Assembly (NCBI RefSeq): GCF_011046535.1
Contig: NZ_CP049257.1
Coordinates: 1,798,001-1,862,000, forward strand
Direction of reading: 5' to 3'
Origin: Nocardioides anomalus
GTDB lineage: Bacteria > Actinomycetota > Actinomycetes > Propionibacteriales > Nocardioidaceae
DNA length: 64,000 nucleotides
The position numbers and the translations under genes were made by a program. Below the pieces are notes generated by a model. It ran no database searches. It was not told the DNA's origin and was given only the letters and a program-made list of their open reading frames with translations. This document shows, one piece after another, positions 41,382 to 49,474 of the stretch (position 1 is the first letter of the stretch; each line of letters starts with the position of its first letter).

Positions 41382-41834
41382 ATGAAGCGCATCGTCCTGT
41401 GGCTGATGAGCACGCTCTCGGCGGTGGTGCTGCTCTTCGGCTACCACACGTCCACGTCCGGCCCCGCCGCCACCGCGCAGGCCCCGGTCGGAGCCAGCCT
41501 GTCGACCAGGAGCGTCGCCGCAGCCAGCGGGGGCGGCGGTGGCACGGGCGGGGGCACCAGCACGGTGACCGGCGACGTGGCCCAGACCCGCTGGGGGCCG
41601 GTCCAGGTCCAGCTCACCCTGGACACCTCCGGCACCATCACCGACGTCGAGGTGCTGCAGTACCCCAGCGGCAGCCACGAGGACCAGCAGATCAACTCCT
41701 TCGCCCTGCCCCGGCTGGTCCAGGAGACCCTCGACGCCCAGAGCGCCCACGTCGACATGGTCAGCGGCGCCACGGTGACCAGCCAGGGCTACCTCACCTC
41801 CCTGCAGTCCGCCCTGGACCAGGCGTCGGCGTGA
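41382..41834 (+). CDS. FMN-binding domain protein (covalently flavinylated)
   Basis: 150 residues: one N-terminal membrane anchor or signal (IVLWLMSTLSAVVLLFGYH), a Gly/Ser-rich linker, and an FMN-binding domain from about residue 60. The flavinylation site is MVSGATVTSQGYL, where the Thr of SGAT (near 129) would receive FMN. The family gets its FMN covalently from ApbE, encoded by the next gene and coupled by GTGA. It is located on the outer face of the membrane and probably carries electrons from the ferric-reductase-like protein to an extracellular acceptor. Confidence 0.9.
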   Translation: MKRIVLWLMSTLSAVVLLFGYHTSTSGPAATAQAPVGASLSTRSVAAASGGGGGTGGGTSTVTGDVAQTRWGPVQVQLTLDTSGTITDVEVLQYPSGSHEDQQINSFALPRLVQETLDAQSAHVDMVSGATVTSQGYLTSLQSALDQASA

Positions 41835-42583
41835 GCGCCACGGCGACGAGGCCCGCGCGGTACGTCGAGCAGGTGATGGGCCTGCCCATCAGCCTGGCCC
41901 TGCGTGGCCGGCACACCGACGACGCCGCCGCCCGCGGCGCCTGGGCCGAGGCCCTGGCCGCGCTGCGCGACGTGGACCGCGTCTTCAGCACCTACCGACC
42001 CGAGTCGTTCGTCAGCCGGCTGGGCCGCGGCGAGGTGGCGGTCGACGACGGGCCGCCCGAGGTGGCCGAGGTCCTGGCCCTCGGCGAGGTGGCCCGGCTC
42101 CAGTCCTACGGCGCCTTCGACGTGCGCCGCGGTGGCGTCCTCGACCCGACCGGCGTGGTCAAGGGCTGGGCCGTGGAGCGCGCCGCGCGTCCGTTGCGCG
42201 CGCTCCCCGACACCGACGTGTGCCTGAGCGCCGGGGGAGACCTGGTCGCCCACGTGGCCGACCCGGACGCGCCGCCCTGGCGGATCGGGATCGAGGACCC
42301 GCACGACCCCACCCGCGTCGTGGCCGTCGTACCCGTCCGCGCCGGCGCCGTCGCCACCTCCGGGCTGGCCCACCGCGGCGGCCACGTCGTCGACGCCCGC
42401 ACCGGGGCCGTTCCCGACGCCGTCGCCTCGGTCACCGTGGTCCACGACGACCTGACCTGGGCCGACCTCGATGCCACGGCCGCCTTCGCCCTCGGCCGCG
42501 ACGCGGCCCGCTGGCTGCGCAGCCGGCGCCGCACCGGCCTGGTCGTCTGGGCCGACGGCACCCGGGAGGTCCTGGGCGGCTGA
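41831..42583 (+). CDS. apbE: ApbE family FMN transferase
   Basis: 250 residues. It contains the ApbE hallmarks FSTYRPESFVSRL near 53, LDPTGVVKGWAVERA near 107 and LSAGGDLVAHV near 136, and the metal-site region TSGLAHRGGHVVDARTG. ApbE attaches FMN from FAD to a Thr/Ser in partner proteins, here the SGAT site of the preceding gene product. There is no signal peptide or lipobox at the GTG start that overlaps the upstream stop, so export is not evident from sequence even though the partner site is expected outside the membrane. A strong hairpin follows at 42619. Confidence 0.9.
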   Translation: MSATATRPARYVEQVMGLPISLALRGRHTDDAAARGAWAEALAALRDVDRVFSTYRPESFVSRLGRGEVAVDDGPPEVAEVLALGEVARLQSYGAFDVRRGGVLDPTGVVKGWAVERAARPLRALPDTDVCLSAGGDLVAHVADPDAPPWRIGIEDPHDPTRVVAVVPVRAGAVATSGLAHRGGHVVDARTGAVPDAVASVTVVHDDLTWADLDATAAFALGRDAARWLRSRRRTGLVVWADGTREVLGG

Positions 42584-42618
42584 GCCCCGCGGTTCGTCGA
42601 GACGCCCCAAGCCACGCC

Positions 42619-42648
42619 GCGGTGTTGGTCGCCCGCGACGAACACCGC
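42619..42648. terminator. Hairpin after apbE
   Basis: GCGGTGTT pairs with AACACCGC and inside it GTCG with CGAC around a CCCG loop, with one G-G mismatch. It lies between the apbE stop and the promoter of the S12 hydrolase gene. It may be a terminator for the first operon; an operator for the second is the alternative. Confidence 0.5.
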
Positions 42649-42663
42649 CGCTGCCGGTCTTCC

Positions 42664-42669
42664 TAGCGT
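42664..42669 (+). promoter_or_regulatory. -10 element of the D-peptide operon, leaderless layout
   Basis: TAGCGT, 6 nt before the ATG at 42676. It is the only clear promoter in front of the nine-gene operon 42676-55855. Confidence 0.55.
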
Positions 42670-42675
42670 GTCGGC

Positions 42676-44064
42676 ATGGGTGATCTGGAGCACGTCGGCA
42701 GCTGGTTGGAGGAGCAGGTCCCGCAGCTGCTCGAGAAGTACGACGTCCCGGCCGCGGCCTGGGCCGTCCTCCACGACGGGCAGGTCGTCGACGGCGCGAG
42801 CGGCCTGCTGAGCAAGTCCACCGGCGTCGAGGCCACCGCGGACTCGGTCTTCCAGATCGGCTCGGTCACCAAGCTCTGGACCGCCTCCCTGGTCATGCAG
42901 CTGGTCGACGAGGGCGAGGTCGAGCTCGACGCGCCGGTGCGGACCTACCTGCCGGAGTTCCGGATCGCCGACGAGGCGGCGGCCGCGGTCATCACCGTGC
43001 GCCAGCTGCTGAGCCACACCGCGGGCTTCGAGGGCGACATCTTCACCGACACCGGCTTCGGCGACGACTGCGTCGAGAAGTACGTCGCCACGCTCGGCGA
43101 CGTCGCCCAGCTGTTCCCGCCCGGGGAGCGCTTCTCCTACAACAACGCCGGCTACTGCGTGCTCGGCCGGCTGGTCGAGGTGGTCCGCGGCACGACGTAC
43201 GACGCGGCCCTGCGCGAGCACCTCATCGGCCCGCTCGGGCTGACCCACACCGCGACCAACGCCTACGAGGCGATCCTCTTCCGGGCGGCCGTCGGCCACA
43301 TGGAGCAGGAGCCCGGTGGCGGCCAGCAGCCCGCGCCGGTCTGGGCCATGGCCCGCTCCAACGCACCGGCCGGCTCGATGCTGACCATGCGCGCCCGTGA
43401 CCTGCTCGCCTTCGCCCGGATGCACCTCGAGGACGGCACGGCGGCCGACGGCACCCGGGTGCTGGCCCCGGGCACCAGCGCCCGGATGCAGGAGCAGCAG
43501 GTCACCCTGCCGCCGATCGGCATGATGGGCAGCTCGTGGGGCCTCGGCTTCGAGCGCTTCGACGACGCCAGCAGCGCGGTCGTCGGCCACGACGGCAACA
43601 CGATCGGCCAGGCGGCGTTCTGCCGGATGGTGCCCGAGCACGGGCTCGCGGTCGTGCTGCTCAGCAACGGCGGGGACGCGTTCAGCCTCTACCGCGACGT
43701 GGTCGGCCACGTGCTCGAGGAGCTGGGCGGCGTGCAGACCAAGGCCCTGCCCACGCCGCCCGCGCACCCGGAGCCCGTGGACGCGAGCCGCTACGTCGGC
43801 ACCTACTCCGCGGAGGTCTACGACCTCAACGTCAGCCAGGACGACGAGGGCCGGGTCTGGATCGAGACCGTGCCCAAGGGCTTCCTGGCCGAGCTCGGCG
43901 AGGAGACCAGCACCGTCGAGCTCGTGGGCTACGGCGACGACATGCTCATCCCGCTCCAGCCGGACCGTGGCATGCACATGCCGCACGCCTTCCTCGGCGA
44001 CGACGGCGAGGGGCGCTCGCGCTACCTGTTCCTCGGCCGCATCGTGCGCCGCGCCGGCGTCTGA
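42676..44064 (+). CDS. Serine hydrolase of the beta-lactamase/D-aminopeptidase family (S12)
   Basis: 462 residues with no signal peptide, so probably cytosolic. S12 motifs: SxxK in QIGSVTKLW (Ser near 63), YxN in RFSYNNAGY near 154, and HxG in VVGHDGNTIGQ near 305, followed by a lipocalin-like C-terminal domain. The family includes penicillin-binding DD-peptidases, class C beta-lactamases and D-stereospecific aminopeptidases. It is the first gene of the operon with an oligopeptide importer and an N-acylamino acid racemase, so cleavage of peptides with D-residues is the most economical reading (inference). The C-terminal half of the fusion protein at 49475 is its paralogue (compare GDDCVEKYV with GDDCLEKYV). 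Confidence 0.88.
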   Translation: MGDLEHVGSWLEEQVPQLLEKYDVPAAAWAVLHDGQVVDGASGLLSKSTGVEATADSVFQIGSVTKLWTASLVMQLVDEGEVELDAPVRTYLPEFRIADEAAAAVITVRQLLSHTAGFEGDIFTDTGFGDDCVEKYVATLGDVAQLFPPGERFSYNNAGYCVLGRLVEVVRGTTYDAALREHLIGPLGLTHTATNAYEAILFRAAVGHMEQEPGGGQQPAPVWAMARSNAPAGSMLTMRARDLLAFARMHLEDGTAADGTRVLAPGTSARMQEQQVTLPPIGMMGSSWGLGFERFDDASSAVVGHDGNTIGQAAFCRMVPEHGLAVVLLSNGGDAFSLYRDVVGHVLEELGGVQTKALPTPPAHPEPVDASRYVGTYSAEVYDLNVSQDDEGRVWIETVPKGFLAELGEETSTVELVGYGDDMLIPLQPDRGMHMPHAFLGDDGEGRSRYLFLGRIVRRAGV

Positions 44065-44114
44065 CCCGCCCAGCCCCGACCCGACCTCCCGCCAGCCTCG
44101 AGAGAGATCACGAC

Positions 44115-45701
44115 ATGAAGCTCAGCACGGTGCGCACCGTCCTCCTCGCCACGGCGGTCGCCGCGGCCCTGGCCGGCTGTGGGGGCGGCAGCGACAGCGA
44201 CGACGACAAGCCCGCGGCCGGCGGCGAGACCAAGAACGCGGCCCCCGAGTCGCAGTACGTCGACGGCGGGACCTTCACCATGTCCCTGGCCGGCGACCCC
44301 GGCAAGCTGGACCCGCAGTCCTCGGCCAGCACCCAGCTGTTCGCGGTCAACCAGCTCGCCTACGACAACCTGGTCTTCGTGGACGGGCAGTCCGGCGAGG
44401 TCGAGCCGCAGCTGGCCACCGACTGGACGGTCGACGGCACCACGGTCACCCTCACCCTCGCCCAGGGCATCACCTGCTCCGACGGCACGCCGTTCACCGC
44501 GAGCCAGGCCGCCGACAACATCAGCTACGTGGGCGACCCCAAGAACAAGAGCCCCTACCTCGGCACCTTCGTGCCGGTCGGGGCGAAGGCCACCGGCGAC
44601 GACGCCGCCGGCACCGTCACCATGACGCTCGCCGAGCCCGCGCCGTTCGTGCTCAACGGCCTGGCCAGCCTGCCGATGGTGTGCGCCTCGGGGATGCAGG
44701 ACCGGGCTGCACTCAAGAACACCACGGAGGGCACCGGCCCCTACGAGCTCACCGAGGCCGTGCCGGGCGACCACTACACCTACCAGATCCGCGACGGCTA
44801 CACCTGGGGCCCGAACGGCGCCACCACCGACGAGAACGGCATGCCCGACACGATCGTGATGAAGATCGTGCAGAACGAGGGCACCGCCTCCAACCTGCTG
44901 CTGTCCGGCGAGGTCAACGCGGCCACCATCCAGGGCCCGGACGCCAAGCGCCTCGACGCGGCCAAGCTGTTCAGCGTCAGCACCACCGCGATGGTGGGCG
45001 AGCAGTGGTTCAACCACGACGCCGGCCACGGCACCAGCGACCCCGCCGTGCGGATGGCGCTGACCCAGGCGGTCGACTACGCCGAGCTGGCCAAGGTGGC
45101 GACGGCGGGCGAGGGCAGCCCGGCCACCACGTTCGCGGGCCTGGCCCCGGTCGCCTGCCCCGGTGACTCCATCACCCCGGCCATGCCGGCCATGGACGCC
45201 GACGCGGCCAAGGGCCCGCTCGCCGGCCAGAAGCTGACCTTCCTGTACTCCAGCGCGGCGGGCAGCGCCGTGGCCGCGGCCGCGGAGCTCGCGGTGCAGC
45301 AGTGGAAGGCCGCCGGCGCCGACGTGACCGCCAAGGGCGTGGACGAGACCGCACTCGAGGGAGCGACCTTCGGGACCGGGGACTGGGACATCGCCTGGCT
45401 GCCGCTCAACGTCAACAGCCCCGACCAGCTGGTCCCGTTCCTCTCCGGGCCGGGCCTGGCCGACCAGGGCACCAACTTCTCCGGCATCGACAACGCCGAC
45501 TACACCGCGGGCGTCAAGGCCGCCACCCAGATGGCCGGGACCGAGGGCTGCCAGACCTGGCTCGACGCCGAGAGCAAGCTGGTCGCGGCCGCCGACATCG
45601 TCCCCTTCGCGACCAGCGCGGTGAAGACCTACGGCAACGGCGCCCAGTTCGACTACCCGGGCACCTTCATGCCGACCAGCATCCGCATGCTGGCCAAGTA
45701 G
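44115..45701 (+). CDS. ABC transporter substrate-binding lipoprotein, peptide family (SBP5)
   Basis: 528 residues. A lipoprotein signal (LLATAVAAALAGCGGGS, lipobox LAGC) is followed by the family 5 solute-binding fold: GTFTMSLAGDPGKLDPQSS at the start, DGTPFTASQAADNISY near 140 and TEGTGPYELTEAVPG near 205. Such proteins capture oligopeptides or related solutes and deliver them to a DppBC/OppBC-type permease, encoded directly downstream. The start follows GAGAGAG. The C-terminal region includes a Cys pair (VACPGDS and EGCQTWL). Confidence 0.92.
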   Translation: MKLSTVRTVLLATAVAAALAGCGGGSDSDDDKPAAGGETKNAAPESQYVDGGTFTMSLAGDPGKLDPQSSASTQLFAVNQLAYDNLVFVDGQSGEVEPQLATDWTVDGTTVTLTLAQGITCSDGTPFTASQAADNISYVGDPKNKSPYLGTFVPVGAKATGDDAAGTVTMTLAEPAPFVLNGLASLPMVCASGMQDRAALKNTTEGTGPYELTEAVPGDHYTYQIRDGYTWGPNGATTDENGMPDTIVMKIVQNEGTASNLLLSGEVNAATIQGPDAKRLDAAKLFSVSTTAMVGEQWFNHDAGHGTSDPAVRMALTQAVDYAELAKVATAGEGSPATTFAGLAPVACPGDSITPAMPAMDADAAKGPLAGQKLTFLYSSAAGSAVAAAAELAVQQWKAAGADVTAKGVDETALEGATFGTGDWDIAWLPLNVNSPDQLVPFLSGPGLADQGTNFSGIDNADYTAGVKAATQMAGTEGCQTWLDAESKLVAAADIVPFATSAVKTYGNGAQFDYPGTFMPTSIRMLAK

Positions 45702-45731
45702 CGGCGACCCGGACAGCGACGGTCCCGCGAC

Positions 45732-46748
45732 ATGGCCCTGGCGAACTCGGTCGCCCCTCCTGCACCCCCCGCGCCGGTGCGCCCGGCGCGCGGGGTGACG
45801 GTCCACCCCTGGCTGCGCTTCGGCGTGCGCCGGCTCGGTCGGCTGGTCGTCTCCCTGTGGGTGCTGGTCACCGCGTCGTTCCTGATGATCCACCTGATCC
45901 CGGGCGACCCGGTGCGCGCGGCCCTCGGGCCCACCGCGCCGCCCGCGCTGGTCGCGGCCAAGCGCGCGGAGATCGGTCTGGACGACCCGCTGCTGGTGCA
46001 GTACTGGCACTACCTGCAGCACCTGTTCACCGGCGACCTCGGCACCTCGCTGACCTCGCAGCTGCCGGTCTCGGAGATCGTGTCGCAGCGCCTGCCGGCC
46101 ACGCTGGCGCTGGCCCTGCTGGCCTTCCTGGTCGCCGTGCTCGTGGCCGTGCCGCTGGGCGTGGCCATGGGCGTGCTGACCCGGCGCGGCCACGGGCGGC
46201 GCACCGAGCTGGTCTTCACCTCCTCCAGCGTGTTCCTCGGCATCGTCCCGGACTTCCTGCTCGGCGTGCTGCTCGTCTACGTCTTCGGCGTCAACCTCGG
46301 CTGGCTGCCGGTGGCCGGCAACGACAGCCCGTCGGCGTACGTCCTGCCGGTGCTGTCGCTGGCCATCGGCCCGGCGGCGATCCTGGCCCGGATCGTGCGC
46401 ATCGAGATGGTGATGGTGCTCGAGGCCGACTTCGTGCGCACCGCGCGGGCCAAGCGGCTACCCAAGCGCCGGGTCTACCTCGGCCACGCGCTGCCCAACG
46501 CGCTGACCGCGTCGCTCACCCTCGGCGGGCTGATCCTGGGCGCGATGGTGGCGAGCACCGTGCTGGTCGAGAACGTCTTCGCCTGGCCCGGGCTCGGCAG
46601 CACGATCGTGTCCTCGATCCTCAACAAGGACTACCAGGTCGTGCAGGCCGTGGTGATCGTGTACGGCGCCAGCGTGCTGCTGGTGAACACCCTCGTCGAC
46701 GTGGCCCTCGCGCTGCTCGACCCGCGCTCGATGATCCGGGAGGACTGA
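45732..46748 (+). CDS. Oligopeptide ABC transporter permease (DppB/OppB type)
   Basis: 338 residues with six membrane segments, beginning after a short Pro-rich tail. Typical OppB features are VVSLWVLVTASFLMIHLIPGDP and the EAA loop FVRTARAKRLPKRRVYLGHALPNAL near 240. The C-terminus ALLDPRSMIRED is characteristic. It pairs with the permease domain of the next gene to form the translocation pore. Confidence 0.93.
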   Translation: MALANSVAPPAPPAPVRPARGVTVHPWLRFGVRRLGRLVVSLWVLVTASFLMIHLIPGDPVRAALGPTAPPALVAAKRAEIGLDDPLLVQYWHYLQHLFTGDLGTSLTSQLPVSEIVSQRLPATLALALLAFLVAVLVAVPLGVAMGVLTRRGHGRRTELVFTSSSVFLGIVPDFLLGVLLVYVFGVNLGWLPVAGNDSPSAYVLPVLSLAIGPAAILARIVRIEMVMVLEADFVRTARAKRLPKRRVYLGHALPNALTASLTLGGLILGAMVASTVLVENVFAWPGLGSTIVSSILNKDYQVVQAVVIVYGASVLLVNTLVDVALALLDPRSMIRED

Positions 46749-46754
46749 CCTGCC

Positions 46755-48689
46755 GTGCGCCGATGGACGAGCGTGCTCCGCACGCCCCTGGGCCTGGCCG
46801 CCACCGCCCTGACCGTCGCGGTCGTCGCGCTGGCCGTGCTCGGTCCGCTGCTGTGGACCGACGACGCGAACGCGATCGACACCAGCAACCTCCTGGCCGG
46901 ACCGTCCGGCCAGCACTGGGCGGGCACCGACAACCTCGGGCGCGACATCCTCTACCGCACCCTGGTCGCCACCCGGCTCTCGCTCGGGCTCGCCCTGGCC
47001 GCGACGGTCATCGCCGTGGTCGCCGGGCTGGCCCTCGGCGCGCTGTCGTTCCTGCTGGGCTCCCGGCTGCGCCGGCTGATGGGCACGGTCATCAACATCG
47101 CGGTCGCCTTCCCCGGGATCCTGCTCGCGCTGTTCTTCGCGGTCATCTTCGGCGTGGGCGCCACGGGGGCGGTGCTGGCCATCGGGCTGGCCGGCGCCCC
47201 GGCCTTCGGCCGGCTCGTGCAGACGATGGTCGCCGGGGTCGAGTCGCGTGACTACGTCGCGGCCGCGCGGGTCGCGGGGGTCAGCCGCCCCCGCATCCTG
47301 GTCCGCCACGTGCTGCCCAACATCGCCGAGCCGCTGGTCGTCAACGCCACCATCGGCGCGGGCGGCGCGCTGCTCTCCTTCGCCGGGCTGTCCTTCCTCG
47401 GCCTCGGCGTCCAGCAGCCGCAGTACGACTGGGGCCGGCTGCTGTTCGACGGGATCAGCTCGATCTACGTCAACGCCGCCGCCGCTCTCGTCCCCGGCGC
47501 CGCCGTGCTCCTGGCCGGCCTGGCCTTCAACCTGTTCGGCGAGTCGGTGGCCAAGGGCCTCGGCGTCGACGCGATCGCCGGGATCCGGCTGCCCGACACC
47601 CGGCGCGTCCGGGTGGACCACGCGGCGCCCGCGGGCGGGTCCGCGGCCGGTCGCGAGGACGACCTGGTCCTCGACGTGCAGGACCTGGTCGTGACCTTCC
47701 CCGGCGCGAACGGGCCGGTGCGCCCGGTCCGCGGCGTCTCCTTCACCGTGCGCCGCGGCGAGTCCGTCGGCATCGTGGGGGAGTCCGGCTCCGGCAAGTC
47801 GCTCACCGCGCTCGCGGTGTCGTGCCTGGTCGACGCCGGCGCGGTGACCGCCTCCCGGCTGGCCCTGCTCGACCAGGACCTGCAGGCCCAGGACACCCCG
47901 GCCCAGCGCCGGATGCTCGGCACCTCGCTGGCCATGGTCTTCCAGGACCCGATGACGTCGTTCAACCCGACCCAGCGCATCGGCCGGCAGCTCGCCGAGG
48001 TCGGCACCACCCACCTCGGCATGACCCGCCGCGAGGCGCTGGACCGGGCCGTCGACCGGCTGGACGCGGTCCGGATCGCCGACGCGGCCGAGCGCGCCCA
48101 GCGCTACCCGCACGAGTACTCCGGCGGCATGCGCCAGCGGGCCATGATCGGCATGGGCCTGATGGGCACCCCCGCGCTGATCGTGGCCGACGAGCCGACC
48201 ACGGCCCTCGACGTCACCGTCCAGCAGCAGGTCCTCGACCTGCTCGCCGCCATCCGCGACGCCGACGACGTGGCCCTGGTCCTCATCAGCCACGACGTCA
48301 CCGTGGTCGGCGAGGTCTGCGACCGCGTCCTCGTGATGTACGCCGGCCAGGTCGTCGAGGAGCTCCCCGCGGCCGGTCTGCGCACCGCCGCCCAGCACCC
48401 CTACACGCGGGCGCTGGTGGCCGCCGTACCGGACATGGCCACCGACCTCGACGCCCCGCTGGCCACCATCCCCGGCCGCCCGGTCACCCCCGACGCCGTG
48501 CCGCCCGGGTGCCCCTACGCGCCGCGGTGCCCGCTGGCCGACGCGCGCTGCCGGGCGGAGGACCCGCCCCTGGTCGACACCGCCCAGGGCCGGGTGGCCT
48601 GCTGGCACGCCGGCGAGCCGCTGCCCGACCCCGTCGTGCGGGCCGACGCCGACCTGGCCGAGCTGTCCGAGCTGCTGGAGACCCCGTGA
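46755..48689 (+). CDS. Fused oligopeptide ABC permease-ATPase (DppC-DppD)
   Basis: 644 residues combining two usually separate subunits. Residues 1 to about 285 are a DppC-like permease (HWAGTDNLGRDILYRTLVATR, EAA loop DYVAAARVAGVSRPRILVRHVLPN). After a linker, about 310-644 is a DppD-like ATPase with Walker A GESGSGKS, signature YSGGMRQRAM, Walker B LIVADEPTTALD, and the C-terminal peptide-family extension with Cys residues (PGCPYAPRCPLADARC, an Fe-S-like motif in DppD/OppD). The ATPase and the following DppF-like protein form the ATP-hydrolysing heterodimer. Confidence 0.92.
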   Translation: MRRWTSVLRTPLGLAATALTVAVVALAVLGPLLWTDDANAIDTSNLLAGPSGQHWAGTDNLGRDILYRTLVATRLSLGLALAATVIAVVAGLALGALSFLLGSRLRRLMGTVINIAVAFPGILLALFFAVIFGVGATGAVLAIGLAGAPAFGRLVQTMVAGVESRDYVAAARVAGVSRPRILVRHVLPNIAEPLVVNATIGAGGALLSFAGLSFLGLGVQQPQYDWGRLLFDGISSIYVNAAAALVPGAAVLLAGLAFNLFGESVAKGLGVDAIAGIRLPDTRRVRVDHAAPAGGSAAGREDDLVLDVQDLVVTFPGANGPVRPVRGVSFTVRRGESVGIVGESGSGKSLTALAVSCLVDAGAVTASRLALLDQDLQAQDTPAQRRMLGTSLAMVFQDPMTSFNPTQRIGRQLAEVGTTHLGMTRREALDRAVDRLDAVRIADAAERAQRYPHEYSGGMRQRAMIGMGLMGTPALIVADEPTTALDVTVQQQVLDLLAAIRDADDVALVLISHDVTVVGEVCDRVLVMYAGQVVEELPAAGLRTAAQHPYTRALVAAVPDMATDLDAPLATIPGRPVTPDAVPPGCPYAPRCPLADARCRAEDPPLVDTAQGRVACWHAGEPLPDPVVRADADLAELSELLETP

Positions 48690-49423
48690 GCGAGCTGCGC
48701 TTCGACGACGTGACCGTCCGCTACGACCGCACGCTGGCCGTGGACGGCGTCAGCCTCACCGTGCCCGCCGGGCGCGTGGTCGGGCTGGTGGGGGAGTCGG
48801 GGTCGGGCAAGTCCACCCTGGCCCGCGCCGCCGTCGGGCTGGCGCCGGTGAGCGGCGGCACGATCACCCTCGACGGCGCCCCGGTCCCGACCCGTGGGCG
48901 GCGCCGGCCACTCCAGATGGTCTTCCAGGACCCCTACTCCTCGCTCGACCCCCGGATGTCCATCGGCCAGAGCGTGGCCGAGGCCATGCCGCCGGGCGCC
49001 TCCCGCGCCGAACGCCGCGCCGAGGTCGAGCGGCTCTTGGAAATGGTGCACCTCGACCCGTCCCGCGCGGGCGACCTCCCGTCCCGGCTCTCCGGTGGCC
49101 AGCGCCAGCGGGTCGCCCTGGCCCGCGCCCTGGCCGGTCGTCCGCAGGTGGTCATCGCCGACGAGATCACCTCCGCCCTCGACGTCTCGATCCAGGGCGC
49201 GGTGCTCAACCTGGTCCGCGAGCTCCAGCGCGAGCTGGGCCTCTCGATGCTGTTCATCTCCCACAACCTCGCCGTGGTGCGCTACGTCGCCAGCCACGTC
49301 GCGGTCATGCACCAGGGCCGGATCGTGGAGGAGGGGCCGACCGCCCAGGTCCTCTCCGAGCCCGGTCACGACTACACGCGCGCGCTGCTGGCCGCCGTAC
49401 CCGGAAGGACCACCCCGTCATGA
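48686..49423 (+). CDS. Oligopeptide ABC transporter ATP-binding protein (DppF/OppF type)
   Basis: 245 residues from the GTG overlapping the previous stop. Walker A GESGSGKST near 39, Q-loop MVFQDPYSSLDPRMSIGQ, signature LSGGQRQRVALARAL, and Walker B VVIADEITSALD, where Ile replaces the usual Pro after the catalytic Glu. It lacks the long C-terminal extension of full OppF proteins. Second ATPase of the importer. Its stop overlaps an ATG (49420) that is probably the ancestral start of the next gene. Confidence 0.92.
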   Translation: MSELRFDDVTVRYDRTLAVDGVSLTVPAGRVVGLVGESGSGKSTLARAAVGLAPVSGGTITLDGAPVPTRGRRRPLQMVFQDPYSSLDPRMSIGQSVAEAMPPGASRAERRAEVERLLEMVHLDPSRAGDLPSRLSGGQRQRVALARALAGRPQVVIADEITSALDVSIQGAVLNLVRELQRELGLSMLFISHNLAVVRYVASHVAVMHQGRIVEEGPTAQVLSEPGHDYTRALLAAVPGRTTPS

Positions 49424-49474
49424 CCTCCCCCCTCGCCGCGACGCCTCCGCATCGACGACCTCACGGCGTTCGCC

